Shown piece after piece: positions 1 to 9,146 of a stretch of 32,356 nucleotides of DNA; the first letter of the stretch is position 1, and every line of letters begins with the position of its first letter. Origin of the DNA: Heterostelium multicystogenum (taxonomy: Eukaryota > Evosea > Eumycetozoa > Acytosteliales > Acytosteliaceae); contig RCNN01000257.1 in assembly GCA_003667245.1 (NCBI GenBank), positions 1 through 32,356 on the forward strand. The letters are read 5' to 3'. The position numbers and the translations under genes are program-made. The notes under the pieces are model-generated. The model was not told the origin of the DNA. It ran no database searches and saw nothing but the letters and a program-made list of their open reading frames with translations.

Positions 1-26
1 CCTGAAATTCATAGAATAAGCGCAAC
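1..26. repeat. IS30 left terminal inverted repeat
   Basis: This matches the reverse complement of 1042-1067 with one gap and a few mismatches. The shared outer CCTGA and inner GCGCAAC/GTGCAAC blocks define the element end. Confidence 0.75.
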
Positions 27-97
27 GCTTGAAACGAGAGGCAGAGAGCCAGCCACCGGTAGAATCCAGGCTCTCACACCGAAGGATTCAAGCGCAG

Positions 98-1052
98 ATG
101 ACTACGCATTACCGGCAGCTGACTCAGGGACAACGTTAACCAGATTGAGGCTGGCTTGAGCGCCGCAGAGAGCCAGGCGAGCATTGCAAAGCGGGTCGGC
201 GTGCATCCCTCGACGATCAGTCGCGAGGTTCGCCGCAACAGCACCAGAATATCTACAAGGCTGTTTCTGCGGCCCATGAAAGTGATGCTCGTCGAGCGGG
301 TGCGCGCAAGTTTTGCAAGCCCGGCGACATGGCTCAGCCATCATCTCCCGGTGTGGCTCAAGCATGGCATGAGTCCGGAGAGATCGCCCAGCGGTTGAAG
401 CAGAGCAGCCAAGCCGGGCGGTCAGCCATTGAGTGGATTTATCGGTTCATTGCCGCCGAACAGCGCGCGGTGGTGAGCTTTATACCTATCTGCGACATCG
501 CCGAAAGCGCTACCGGAAACGCTATGGAAGCCACGATCGGCGCGGCAGCTGCGTAATCGCGTGTCAATCAGTGAACGCCCAGCCGAGGTCGAAAGCCGCG
601 AGCGCCTGGGGGACTGGGAGGGCGTACGGTACTGGAGGCGGTAACCTGGTGACCCTGGTTGAATCGCAAAAGCGGCTATCTGAGCGCCTATCCGGTCAGC
701 GCAGAACGCGCCGGCAGTTAACGCGGCGATCAATCTGATGCTTCAGGGCCATGCCGCTCACACGCTGACGCTGGATAACGGAAGGGAGTTTGCCGGGCAT
801 GAACGCATCGCGCTACGGAGCCAGTGCCAGGTTTTTTTTGCAGACCCCATATTCATCCTGGCAACGTGGCACCAATGAAAACACCAACGGTCTGCTCCGC
901 CAGTATTTCCCCAAGGGCAGCGACTTCAGCAAGCTGACCGTCGAAGCCGTCAATCGGACAGTAGCGAGGATCAATCTACGCCCGCGCAAGCGCTTGGGCT
1001 GGAAAGAACGCCCGTACGAAGTGCAGTACAGGAGTTGAGCCGTTGCACTTAA
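98..1052 (+). pseudogene. IS30-family transposase, several frameshifts
   Basis: This is a DDE transposase that would catalyse cut-and-paste or circle-mediated movement of the element. Starting at the ATG at 98, the product opens with MTTHYRQLTQGQR. An extra A near 135 then shifts the frame. The helix-turn-helix follows in the second frame (SQASIAKRVGVHPSTISREV, about 172-231). Later frames carry LTLDNGREFAGH (second catalytic Asp region, about 766-800) and the typical IS30 C-terminal block SSWQRGTNENTNGLLRQYFP (about 856-915) with the last catalytic Glu in NEN. At least four frame changes separate these pieces. As read it cannot make a full protein. Because intact genes elsewhere in the window show the same kind of one-base errors, real decay is not proven. 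Confidence 0.85.
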
Positions 1053-1067
1053 TGTGTTGAATTCAGG
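1042..1067. repeat. IS30 right terminal inverted repeat
   Basis: This is the partner of the left repeat at 1-26. It overlaps the end of the transposase frame, as is usual for compact IS30 elements. Confidence 0.75.
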
Positions 1068-1068
1068 G

Positions 1069-1123
1069 GGACTATGACCAAACGCATCAAAAAGCCTACG
1101 AAGCACTTGAAGGGAAAAAATAA
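1069..1123 (+). pseudogene. 3' stub of a gene cut by the IS30 element
   Basis: Directly after the element, one frame reads DYDQTHQKAYEALEGKK and stops at TAA 1121-1123, immediately followed by the ATG of the next gene. The TAAATG junction and the charged, helix-like tail suggest this is the C-terminus of a gene once translationally coupled to the gene at 1124, whose 5' part lies beyond the IS. The fragment is too short to name a family. It could also be chance coding in the flank. Confidence 0.4.
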
Positions 1124-1714
1124 ATGCCGTTCAAACGTTGCGTGTCCCGATTGCTGGTTGCCTCTTTCGTGTGTGTGCTGCAGGTGCGCCGGCCGTTTGC
1201 CGCTACGCTGCACTCGGGCAAGTACGAAGGGCTGATGCTGGCCGTGACGCCCGAGCATCAGGTGGAGGGGTTTTATGCCGAGGAAATGGGCGAGGGCGTG
1301 ACCCGCTCGTGCACGTTCTTCCTGCAGGGCAAGGTCGACGGTGCGAAGGCATCGGTGTCGACATGGCTGGATGAGGCCTATCCGGGTACCGTCGCGGGCT
1401 TCCTCGGACGGTGTGATGCTGACCGTGGAGAAGGGCCGCGAACATCCCGGCTGCATCAACGTGTTGATGCCGGAAATTGCCACCGCCTGGACCTGACCCA
1501 AACCGCTGCCAAGAAATGGATTGGGCCTGGTGACCGTTTCGTCCGACAAGGCCTTCCTGCAGAAGACCCCGGACGCCAAGGCCAGTCATCGTGCCTACGT
1601 GGTCAAGGACGATGTGGTCGCGGGTACTGGCGTTCAAGGGATGGCTGGGCCCAGGTCGAGTTCATCAATGGCGAAGGCCGCTCTTCCAAGGGCTGGATCA
1701 GCCAGGACCAGTAA
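1124..1714 (+). CDS. Secreted protein with C-terminal SH3-like domain (frameshifted)
   Basis: The product starts with a basic N-terminus and a hydrophobic stretch (LLVASFVCVLQV) followed by a plausible signal-peptidase region, so export is likely. The start ATG at 1124 has AAGGGA seven bases upstream and abuts the stop of the preceding stub. The central part (ATLHSGKYEGLMLAVTPEH) has no family I recognise. The last 65 residues or so (VTVSSDKAFLQKTP ... GWAQVEFINGEG ... GWISQDQ) look like a bacterial SH3 fold, often used for binding cell-wall or peptide ligands. The frame breaks near 1403, 1479, 1524 and 1620, each by about one base. Correcting these gives one continuous protein of about 195 residues. 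Function is unknown. Confidence 0.6.
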   Translation: MPFKRCVSRLLVASFVCVLQVRRPFAATLHSGKYEGLMLAVTPEHQVEGFYAEEMGEGVTRSCTFFLQGKVDGAKASVSTWLDEAYPGTVAGFLGRCDADRGEGPRTSRLHQRVDAGNCHRLDLTQTAAKKWIGPGDRFVRQGLPAEDPGRQGQSSCLRGQGRCGRGYWRSRDGWAQVEFINGEGRSSKGWISQDQ

Positions 1715-1783
1715 CGCCAGGCTGGTCCCCCGCAAAAGGCTGAAGATGCTGCTGCGCCCGCGCGTAGCGGGGCGAAAACCGGT

Positions 1784-2649
1784 TTAGCCGAAAGTTTCCC
1801 GCACAGCCCCGCAAAGGCATCCCGCGCCAGATGGCGTTGGGTGTCTTTGTGCCAGAACAGCAGGTTATCCACCCGCCGCAATTCGTCGAAGCGGTTAGGA
1901 CGTCATTTGGTTGGCCTGCTCGTAGCGCGCCAGGATGCCTCCGGCGCCAGTGCCACGCCAATCCCCGCGCTGACGCAGCCAATGATCGTGCCCCAACTGG
2001 CATAACTCGCGATGGCAGGCTTGATGTCGTGGGGCTTGAGCCAGTTCTCCAGGGCGGCGCGATACGGGCAGCCGGGCGGCCACACCAGCAGCGTGCGGCC
2101 GGCCAGGTCCGGGCGTCCTCGATGGGGTTGCGCTGGAGGCGCTGGTAATCAGCACCAGGCGCTCGCTGTAGACCACGCTTTGTTCGAGCTTCGGGCGTTT
2201 GCCGCCGGCGGCCACCAGCGCGGCGTCGATGCGGTGATGTTGCAGGTCATCGAGTAACTGCGCCCAGGCACCGGTCACCAGTTTCCAGCTCCACTTGTGG
2301 ATAACGTCGATGGTATTCGGCCAGCAGCGGCGGCAGGCGGCCACTGGCGCTGGATTCCACTGCGCCGATGCGCAGCTTGCCGCGGGGAATCGCGTTTGCT
2401 GTCGACGGCACGCTTGGACTCTTCCACCAGCGCGAGGATGCGCTCGCAGTAGTCGAGAAACACTTCCCCTGCGGCACTGATCGCCAACCCGCGCCCGGCG
2501 CGAATGAACAGCGGGGTACCCAACTCGCTTTCCAGTTGCTTGATGCGTGTGGTGATGTTGGAGGGCACGCAGTGCAGTTGCAGGGCGGCCTGGGCCACGC
2601 TGCCGGTTTGTGCCACGGCTTTCACCATTTTCAGTTGGGCCAGTTCCAT
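1784..2649 (-). CDS. LysR-family transcriptional regulator (frameshifted)
   Basis: This is a DNA-binding regulator. The N-terminal winged helix-turn-helix is clear: MELAQLKMVKAVAQTGSVAQ, then AALQLHCVPSNITTRIKQLE, then LGTPLFIRAGRGLAISAAG (residues 1-65). The effector-binding domain follows in pieces: GKLRIGAVESSASGRLPPLL, a segment with VYSERLVLIT, and WGTIIGCVSAGIGVALAP. The frame breaks near 2390, 2300, 2120 and 1900. The exact C-terminus is uncertain, and a stop at 1784 is my best guess. It is divergent from the exporter gene at 2747 with 97 bp between them, the classic layout in which a LysR protein controls its neighbour. The ligand cannot be inferred. Confidence 0.8.
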
Positions 2650-2746
2650 CGCTCAGTTCCAGTGATTACAGAAGTCAGAAACGGTTAATTGTCCTGCGCC
2701 TTGCCGGGGCCAAGACTGACGGCATTCCCACTGCTGGACGCCGTTC

Positions 2747-3688
2747 ATGAAAGCCCCGTCACCTGTAAAGCTTACGCTAGTCACTGCCAGCGTCATCCTC
2801 TGTTGGGCGTATTCGATTGGCGTGCATCTGGCCTTGCACAGCTACAGCCCTGGCCAGTTGGCCTTGGGGCGGTTCCTGATTTGCTTCGGTATTGATGGCC
2901 GGCGTCGCGTTGGTCATGAGGATCGAGCGGCCACGTCTGCGGGACCTGCCGTGGTTGCTGGTGCTGGGCTTCTTCGGGATTTTCTGCATCACCTGACGAT
3001 CAATTTCGGCCAGCAATTTGTCACGGCCGCTGCCTCCAGTGTGCTGGCGCAGTCGGTTCCGCTATTTACGGTGCTGGTGGCGTTTTTCGGCTTGAAGGAG
3101 CGAGTTACCGGCTGGCGCTGGGGTTGCGTGCTGCTGGGCTTGAGCGGGGTGCTGGTGGTGATCTGGGGCGAGCATGGCCTGGGGCAGATTGATCCCGTGG
3201 ACTGATGATCCTGCTGGCGGCGTTGTCGTGGAGCCTTTATTTCACCATCCAGAAACACTATTCCCGGCGCTACAGCCCGCTGACCACGGTGTGCTACACC
3301 GTGTGGTCGGGCACCTTTGCTGTTGTGTGTGTATTTGCCGGGTTTGCCGGCGGTGGTGTCGCAATCATCAACCCAAGCCAACTGGGCGGTGTTGTTGCTC
3401 GGCGCCTTTCCCAGCGCCCTGGCGTACCTGGCCTGGGCCTATGTGTTGCGGCATGTCGAGGTCAGCCGCGCGTCAGTGGCGTTGTACCTGGTGCCGCCGG
3501 TGGCGATGGTGATGGCCGCCACGCTGCTGGGCGAGCAGGTTTCGCTGCGCGTGGTGCTGGGTGGCCTGATCGTGCTGGCCAGTGTCGGCGCCATCAGCCT
3601 CGAAGGGCGCTGGCGCCTCAAGCCGTTACGGGTTCACGGTAAACACCCGCAGGCGGTGACCGTCGGGTCCTGGGCGACAAAGGTGTAG
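2747..3688 (+). CDS. EamA/DMT-family membrane transporter (frameshifted)
   Basis: This is an inner-membrane exporter of the drug/metabolite transporter superfamily, with about ten hydrophobic segments in two EamA halves. Visible parts are an N-terminal helix (VKLTLVTASVILCWAYSIGV), the conserved first-half end (LTINFGQQFVTAAASSVLAQ, then VPLFTVLVAFFGLKERVTGW), and the second-half end (VPPVAMVMAATLLGEQVSLR, then GGLIVLASVGAISLEGRW). Frames change near 2890-2950, 3205 and 3350. The C-terminus runs over the end of the convergent glyoxalase gene, and if the error near 3668 is real the true stop shifts. The substrate is unknown. The divergent LysR gene is the likely regulator. Confidence 0.75.
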
Positions 3689-3996
3689 CCGAAGTCCGCC
3701 TCGACCGGTGACTGGATGATGCTCATCCCGAGTTGCACCCAGCGTGTGTGCAAATCGTCGACCGTTGCGATATCAGCGACGCAGAAACCCGCCTCGCTAC
3801 CGCCAACCGAGGCTTGGGCCGCAGGCTCCACGGTATGGCGCGACCACAGGCCGAGTTTCACCCCGTTGTCGAGGATGAACAGCGCAAAGGTCGGCCCCAG
3901 CTCCACCGGCGGCTTGTCCAGCAGTCGGCTGTAGAGGTTGGCGCTGGTGGCCGGGCTGTCGACGTACAACAAAAAGTAATGGGCAATGCTATTCAT
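3626..3996 (-). CDS. Glyoxalase/bleomycin-resistance-fold (VOC) protein
   Basis: This is a small vicinal-oxygen-chelate protein of about 123 residues. The N-terminus (MNSIAHYFLLYVDSPATSAN) gives the first beta-alpha unit, FALFILDNGVKLGLW the middle, and GYTFVAQDP the typical end. A missing base near 3668 creates a premature stop at 3634. Restoring it gives the usual C-terminal DGHRLRVFTVNP ending at 3626, so the true gene most likely ends there. VOC proteins bind a metal and act as isomerases, dioxygenases or drug-binding proteins, and which applies here cannot be told. It is convergent with, and slightly overlaps, the transporter gene. Confidence 0.75.
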
Positions 3997-4085
3997 GATG
4001 ACTCCGTGGAATGACGCAGCAATGGCGCGGCTCAGTCCCTAGTCTAAGGGGCTGTCCTGTCAGTTCATGTCAGGAGTCATCAAGC

Positions 4086-4122
4086 AAAGAGCAGACAGTC
4101 AATCTGGCTGTCTGCTCTTTTT
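4086..4122. terminator. Rho-independent terminator, possibly bidirectional
   Basis: A perfect 13-bp stem (AAAGAGCAGACAG at 4086-4098, with its complement at 4108-4120) and a 9-base loop. It lies just past the stop of the minus-strand XRE gene and in front of the glyoxalase gene, so it probably ends the XRE transcript. The best T-run is on the plus strand. Confidence 0.75.
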
Positions 4123-4147
4123 ATTGCGTGCACGTGTGTTGCGAGCT

Positions 4148-4462
4148 CTAAGGCTTGGACAAGGCCTGGTCTACCGCTGCGATCAGCTTTCCCAGATCCT
4201 TCGGGGTGGCTTTGTGAATGACACCGAACAGATAAGCGCGCTGTTCCTCCTCGTCGACCAGGTCTGCGAAAAAGACTTTCAGCTTCACTCCCAGCGCCTC
4301 TGCGAACAAGAACAGTGCCTCGACGCTGGGTGTATAGGTGCCGGTTTCGAAGCGGCTGATGGTTTTAGGGTCAAAACCGGTTTTTTCACCTAGTTCAGCC
4401 TGAGTAAGCCCTGCGACCTTGCGGTAACGTCTGATGGCTGGACCCAAACTTGAAATGTGCAT
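4148..4462 (-). CDS. XRE-family (Cro/CI-type) helix-turn-helix regulator
   Basis: An intact 104-residue protein. Residues about 8-62 form a Cro/CI DNA-binding domain, with the HTH in LTQAELGEKTGFDPKTISRF and the usual following GTYTPSVEALFLFAEALGV. The remaining 40 residues (VDEEEQRAYLFGVIHKATPK, then DLGKLIAAVDQAL) are helical and could be a dimerisation arm. There is no toxin-like partner downstream. A possible 40-residue ORF lies 47 bp upstream on the same strand. The surrounding intergenic DNA is visibly richer in A and T than the neighbours, which suggests a mobile or recently acquired gene. The target is unknown. Confidence 0.85.
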   Translation of the reverse strand: MHISSLGPAIRRYRKVAGLTQAELGEKTGFDPKTISRFETGTYTPSVEALFLFAEALGVKLKVFFADLVDEEEQRAYLFGVIHKATPKDLGKLIAAVDQALSKP

Positions 4463-4509
4463 CGCTCAATTCCCATTTAGAATCAAGAACTTAACGATAA
4501 ATCTTAAAA

Positions 4510-4632
4510 TTAGACAACCGCATGTACCATCACCTTTTCTTGCAAAATGTGATGTAATTCGTAGAATCGGCATCTAGGACAAGTATTTGGTGGTCTCGTT
4601 TCAGAAGGCAGGTTTATGAAACAGGAAATCAT
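4510..4632 (-). CDS. Possible small ORF upstream of the XRE gene (40 aa)
   Basis: The ATG at 4632 has a strong AAGGAG six bases upstream on the minus strand, much better than most starts in the window. The 40-residue product contains a CPRC pair in its middle and runs toward the XRE gene. A longer form from an ATG at 4716 has a weaker GAGG signal. I recognise no family. It could be a leader peptide, a small metal-binding protein, or chance. Confidence 0.35.
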   Translation of the reverse strand: MISCFINLPSETRPPNTCPRCRFYELHHILQEKVMVHAVV

Positions 4633-4921
4633 TGCTCTCTCCTTACTCTCATAAATGTGCCCATAAAACGGACGCCTGGCAGGACTGAAATGTCGCTCGT
4701 CAGTGCCACGCTTCATTGCGCCTCACGTGCCGGATACCCGAATTCAAGCCTAGTTGATCATCACTGAATGGATGATGAATTGCTGTGCAAAATCGTGGGT
4801 TTGCGTACCTTTGCGGCCAACCAGCCGATCGACGGCGCAGCCCGACTGGAAATACGAATCCGCCTGTCCTGCCTACCCGGTGGTCGAGAGGGCGATCGAA
4901 TGCTGTCCATGGAGCTTTAAC
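4633..4921. other. Intergenic region before aer
   Basis: I see no convincing gene here. The open frame that extends the aer reading frame upstream to 4754 lacks a good start and any PAS-like sequence, so it is probably untranslated leader. The promoter of aer must lie here or further left, but I cannot place it. Confidence 0.4.
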
Positions 4922-6487
4922 GTGCGTCTCAATTTGCCGGTCACTGCTGTTGAACAGACTTTTGGGGAGCAGCAACGGCTAATTTCCGCAACTGACGTCA
5001 ACAGCCATATTACCTACTGCAACGCCGAGTTTGCCGCCATGAGCGGTTTTACCCAGGCCGAGCTGATCGGCAGCACCCACAACCTGGTGCGCCACCCGGA
5101 CATGCCGCCCGCCGTGTTCCAGCTGATGTGGAGCTACCTCAAGGCCGGGCAGAGCTGGATGGGCGTGGTGAAGAACCGCTGCAAGAACGGCAACTATTAT
5201 TGGGTCAGCGCCTATGTGACGCCGATTCTCGAAGACGGGCGGCTGACGGGCTACGAGTCGGTTCGGGTCAAGCCCACCCGCGAACAGGTGCGCCGCGCAG
5301 AGGCGCTGTACGCGCGGTTGCAGGCAGGTGGTGCGGCGGTCTCGCCGGTGCGGCGTGTGGCGTCTGTGTCCCGGGCCATGGCGTTGCCACTGGCGGCTGC
5401 CGTTGCCAGTGTCGCCGCCTTCCAATGGGTTCCGGGTGTATGGGCCCAGGCGTTGACTGTCGGCTTGTTTCTCGGCCTGGGCGTCTGGGGGCATCAACGC
5501 TTGGGGCTGCAGCTCAAGCAGATTGTGCAGAACACGCCCAATACCTTTTCCGACCCCATCAGCGCCATGACCTACAGCGACGCGCTGGGGCCGACCGCGC
5601 AGCTCGAAATGATCCTGATCAGCGAAGAGGCGCGACTTAAAACCGCCCTGACGCGCCTCAGCGACCTGGCCAACCAGATGGCCGAAGCAGCCGCCCATTC
5701 CAGCGTGTTGTCGAGCACCACCGAATCGGCGTTGCTGGAACAGCGCGCCGAGACCGACATGACCGCCGCCGCCATGACCGAGATGGCTGCGTCCATCGCT
5801 GAAGTGGCGGTGCACGTGCAGCAAACCGCCAGCGAAGCTCACACCGCCAACACCCTCGCCGAGCAGGGCAGCCAGGTGGCCGGCACGTCCCGCGAGGCGA
5901 TCCAGTTGCTGGCCGGCACCGTCACCCAGATCAACCAGGCGGTGGGCAACCTGGCCGGGCAGACCCAGCAAATCCAGGTGGCCGCGAGCATGATCCAGGC
6001 AATCGCCGACCAGACCAACCTGCTGGCCCTCAACGCGGCCATTGAAGCGGCCCGCGCCGGCGAGCAGGGCCGTGGCTTTGCCGTGGTGGCCGACGAGGTG
6101 CGCGCCCTGGCGGGCAAGACGCGCGAGTCGACCCAGCAGATCCAGGGCATCATCCAGAACCTGCGGGCGGGCGCCGATGAGGCGGTCGAGATCGCGAGCC
6201 TGGGCATTCACGAGGCCGAGCAGGGCGTGCAGCAAGTACTTGAGGTGCAGCAGGCGCTGCAAGGCATTCGCCACGCGGTGGAGCGTATTACCGGTATGAG
6301 TCAGCAAATGGCTGCTGCCTCACAGGAACAATCCCACGTCGCCGAGGAAGTTTCACAGCAGATCAATAACGTTGCCGCCACGGTGCAAAAGACAGCGGGC
6401 AATGCCAACGCTGCAGTCACCCGTGGCCGGGAACTCGAAAGCATCTCTTCCGGGTTGCGCGCCCTGGTCGAGCGGTTCAACCGCTAG
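4922..6487 (+). CDS. aer: Aer-type energy-taxis chemoreceptor
   Basis: This is an inner-membrane receptor that senses redox state through FAD bound to its PAS domain and signals to the CheA/CheW flagellar system. The 521-residue length equals that of the Pseudomonas Aer family. An N-terminal PAS domain (about residues 15-120) contains [20 protein letters not shown] and [21 protein letters not shown] hydrophobic hairpin spans about 152-189. The methyl-accepting signalling tip follows, with [20 protein letters not shown] and [17 protein letters not shown] at about 365-403. I chose the GTG at 4922 because GGAG lies eight bases upstream and family members begin near here. Reading further upstream to 4754 gives no PAS-like sequence. 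The frame is intact. The next gene follows after 18 bp, suggesting one transcript. Confidence 0.9.
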   Translation: MRLNLPVTAVEQTFGEQQRLISATDVNSHITYCNAEFAAMSGFTQAELIGSTHNLVRHPDMPPAVFQLMWSYLKAGQSWMGVVKNRCKNGNYYWVSAYVTPILEDGRLTGYESVRVKPTREQVRRAEALYARLQAGGAAVSPVRRVASVSRAMALPLAAAVASVAAFQWVPGVWAQALTVGLFLGLGVWGHQRLGLQLKQIVQNTPNTFSDPISAMTYSDALGPTAQLEMILISEEARLKTALTRLSDLANQMAEAAAHSSVLSSTTESALLEQRAETDMTAAAMTEMAASIAEVAVHVQQTASEAHTANTLAEQGSQVAGTSREAIQLLAGTVTQINQAVGNLAGQTQQIQVAASMIQAIADQTNLLALNAAIEAARAGEQGRGFAVVADEVRALAGKTRESTQQIQGIIQNLRAGADEAVEIASLGIHEAEQGVQQVLEVQQALQGIRHAVERITGMSQQMAAASQEQSHVAEEVSQQINNVAATVQKTAGNANAAVTRGRELESISSGLRALVERFNR

Positions 6488-6505
6488 CCACAGTGAGCCT
6501 GACTC

Positions 6506-8196
6506 ATGGACGAGAAATACCGCAGGGCCGTGGATGCAGCCGCCATTTTCTCCGAGACTGACCTGGCGGGCTGCATCACTTACGTCAATGACCAGTTCTG
6601 CGGCATGTCCGGCTACGGGCGTGACGAGTTGCTGGGGCAAAATCACCGCATTCTGAGCTCGGGACTGCACCCTGCGGGGTTCTTCCAGGGCATGTGGCAA
6701 GCCATCAGCGAAGGCCGGGTGTGGCGTGGGGAAATCTGCAACCGGGCCAAGGATGGGACGTTGTATTGGGTGGACAGCACCATGGTGCCGCTGCTCGATG
6801 AGAAGACCGGGCGCGTGCAGAAGTACGTGTCGATCCGCTTTGATGTCAGCGAAAAGCGCCAGCTGTTGCACACCCTGCAATGGCGGGTCGGCCACGATGT
6901 GCTGACCGGCTTACCGAACCGCGCCTATCTGTCGGAGTTGCTTAACCAGTCCCTGGAGTTCTCCCGCAGCGAAGACATCCCGTTGGCGTTGTGCATGCTC
7001 GACCTGGACGGCTTCAAGGCGGTCAACGACGGGTATGGGCATGCCTGTGGGGATCTGTTGTTGGTGGAAGTGGCCACTCGGTTGCGGGAGATCATCCGCG
7101 GCGAGGACGTGGTCGCCCGGCTCGCCGGTGACGAATTTGTGCTGATCCTGCGTTATGTGCGCGATATCGACGAGCTGAACGGCGCCTTGCTGCGCATCCT
7201 CAAGGCGATTTCCGAGCCGTACTCGATCCAGGGGGCGGAGCTGAATGTGTTCGCCAGCATCGGCGTCACGCTGTTCCCCTGGACGACGAGGACGCCGACA
7301 CCTTGCTGCGCCATGCCGACCAGGCGATGTATGTGGCCAAGCAGAGCGGGCGCAACCGCTACCAGTTGTTTGATGTATCCCTGGAACAGGAGGTCAAGGC
7401 CAGCCATCAGACCGTGGAGCAGATCCGCCAGGCCCTGGCGGCGGGCCAGTTGTGCCTGCATTACCAGCCCAAGGTCAACTTGCGCTGCGGCACGGTGGTG
7501 GGGTTCGAAGCGTTGTTACGCTGGCAGCACCCCGAGCGTGGCCTGGTGAAGCCGGGGGATTTCCTGCCGCTGATCGAGCAGACCGACCTGATTGTCGATA
7601 TCGGCGAATGGGTGATCGCCCAGGTGTTGGGCCAGATGCATCGCTGGCAGGTGCATGGGCATTGGTGGTCGGTGAGCGTGAACATCGCGGCGCGGCACTT
7701 CCAGCGCGAGGATTTTGTCGAGCGCCTGCAAGACTTGCTGGCGCAATACCCGCAGGTGGAGCCGCACCGGCTGGACCTGGAGATCGCCGAGTCGGTGGCC
7801 ATCGACAATATCCAGCGTGTCACCCAGCACCTGGACGCCTGCCAGGCCTTGGGCGTGCAGTTCTCCCTGGATGATTTTGGCACCGGCTATTCCTCCCTGA
7901 GCTACCTCAAGCGCCTGCCGACCCAGACCATCAAGATCGACAAGTCGTTCGTGCGCGACATCCTGCACGACAAGGACGACCTGGCGCTGACCAAGGCCGT
8001 GATCGGCCTGGCCCGCGCGTTTGGCCGCGAAGTGATTGCCGAAGGCCTGGAAACCCTGGAGCACGGCCAGCTGTTGATGCGCATGGGCTGCGAAGTGGCC
8101 CAAGGCTATTTCATCGCCCGGCCGATGCCTGCGGACGACGTGCCGGGTTGGGTCGAGGGATTTGCATCGCCGCCGCAGTGGCAAAAGCTCGAGTGA
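6506..8196 (+). CDS. PAS-GGDEF-EAL cyclic-di-GMP turnover protein (one frameshift)
   Basis: This protein is predicted to make and/or break down cyclic di-GMP. The PAS domain (residues about 8-118) is closely related to that of the preceding Aer. The GGDEF domain begins at HDVLTGLPNRAYL (about 130). Its signature reads AGDEF (about 207-211), a variant that can still be active, and an inhibitory-site motif RGED sits five residues upstream. The EAL domain has GFEALLRW (about 332), DDFGTGYSS and a late EGLET, consistent with phosphodiesterase activity. A missing C in the CCCC run near 7277 splits the gene. Restoring it joins FASIGVTLFP to LDDEDADTLLRHADQAMY. The spacing to aer suggests co-transcription, as described for aer1 and PP2258 in P. 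putida. Confidence 0.9.
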
Positions 8197-8204
8197 TGTT
8201 TATT

Positions 8205-8246
8205 GTGGCGAGGGAGCTTGCTGTGGCGAGGGAGCTCCCTGGCCAC
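8205..8246. repeat. REP-like repeat and hairpin between convergent genes
   Basis: The block GTGGCGAGGGAGCT occurs twice (8205-8218 and 8223-8236). The second copy folds back on CTCCCTGGCCAC to give a near-palindrome at 8223-8246. This is the GTGGCGAGGGAGCTTGCTCC type of repeat common in fluorescent pseudomonads, also seen at 14917-15058. It probably acts as a shared 3' hairpin for the two convergent genes. Confidence 0.65.
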
Positions 8247-8254
8247 AAGGACAA

Positions 8255-9013
8255 TCAGGTGATCTTAAGGGGCGGGGCGCTGTTACCGATATACAGCTGG
8301 ATGATTTCATCAATCTCCCCGGACATTTTCATCCGCAGCAACGTGCGCAGGATCTGCTGCCCCGGCACCTGCGGGTCGTTGCGCACATAGCAGCCCAGGC
8401 GTTGCTCCTCGATCACGGCCACCGTATGCAGGCGCTGTGTGGGCGGTAATTGCTGATTGAAGCGGTCAAGGATCCATTCGTTGATCACTGCATAGTTGAA
8501 GCGTCCGGCCACCAGTTTTTGCAGCACTTGCTCTTCACTGCGGCTGTCGTCGCGGCTCAACTGGCCGCTGGCGAAGCGCGCCTCCAGGGTCGGGTAGCTG
8601 TAGCCGAGTACCGTGCCGATGTGTTGCGGCGCAAGGCTGTCCAGTGCCACTGACGTTGAGGGCACGCGCCCGGCGGCCAGCACATTGCGCTGGACCAGCA
8701 GCGGGATGCTCCAGGTGTAGTCCCCCGACAGGTTGTTCAGCCACGCCGGTGTCACGTAGCAGCGCACGTCCACATCCCCGCGCTCCATGGCGGTGTCGAT
8801 GCGCGCACGCGGCAGCACATGGAATATCGCAGGACGGCCGACCTGGGTGGCCAGGCTCAACATCAGGTCATACAAAATCCCTTGGGTGGGCTGGCCCTGG
8901 TCAAGTTGCACCATGGGCATGGTCCAGCTGTCGGAAATGGAGAATCGCAGAGGTGCGGGTGCCGCCAGGCTGACCGTGGCAATCATCCACAAGGCGCCCA
9001 GGACTGCGCGCAT
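8255..9013 (-). CDS. Periplasmic substrate-binding-like protein (SBP_bac_3 type)
   Basis: An intact 252-residue protein. Residues 1-18 (MRAVLGALWMIATVSLAA) are a signal peptide, so it is periplasmic. The rest follows the amino-acid-binding fold: LRFSISDSWTMPMVQ at the start, ILYDLMLSLATQVGR, then VDVRCYVTPAWLN, a hinge-like QHIGTVLGYSYPTLE, and a late FNYAVINEWILDRF. There is no transporter permease or ATPase beside it, so it may be an orphan or work with a distant system. Many orphans of this kind in Pseudomonas have no known ligand. It is convergent with the c-di-GMP gene and divergent from dnaX. Confidence 0.75.
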   Translation of the reverse strand: MRAVLGALWMIATVSLAAPAPLRFSISDSWTMPMVQLDQGQPTQGILYDLMLSLATQVGRPAIFHVLPRARIDTAMERGDVDVRCYVTPAWLNNLSGDYTWSIPLLVQRNVLAAGRVPSTSVALDSLAPQHIGTVLGYSYPTLEARFASGQLSRDDSRSEEQVLQKLVAGRFNYAVINEWILDRFNQQLPPTQRLHTVAVIEEQRLGCYVRNDPQVPGQQILRTLLRMKMSGEIDEIIQLYIGNSAPPLKIT

Positions 9014-9146
9014 AAATTCTCCGGGTTCAGCCTTTTACAGGCTTGGTCAGACCAGCTTAGTCAGATTAGACGAGCGTGCCGGATGCAATTTCCCCCTTGC
9101 TCCGCTAGCATTACCCGCTTCCGCTTCCCAGTTGCGACGGTTTTCG

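Larger units (their letters stand above)
1..1068 (+). mobile_element. IS30-family insertion sequence, decayed or mis-sequenced
   Basis: The element is about 1.07 kb, the usual size for IS30. Imperfect terminal inverted repeats of about 26 bp are visible at 1-26 and 1042-1067: both begin CCTGAA or CCTGAAT on the outside and end in GCAAC on the inside. The single transposase frame fills the space between them. The window starts exactly at the left end, so the left flank and any target-site duplication cannot be seen. This may simply be a contig edge, since assemblies often break at IS copies. The right end abuts the tail of a truncated gene. Confidence 0.85.

Noticed and set aside
4979..6307. 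442-residue open frame on the minus strand opposite aer
   Set aside because: Aer is intact and matches its family along the whole length. The antisense frame is Gly/His/Leu-rich with no motif, as expected from GC-biased third positions.
9014..9146. 4.5S signal-recognition RNA upstream of dnaX
   Set aside because: I looked for the conserved GGAAGGAAGCAGC apical motif on both strands and did not find it.
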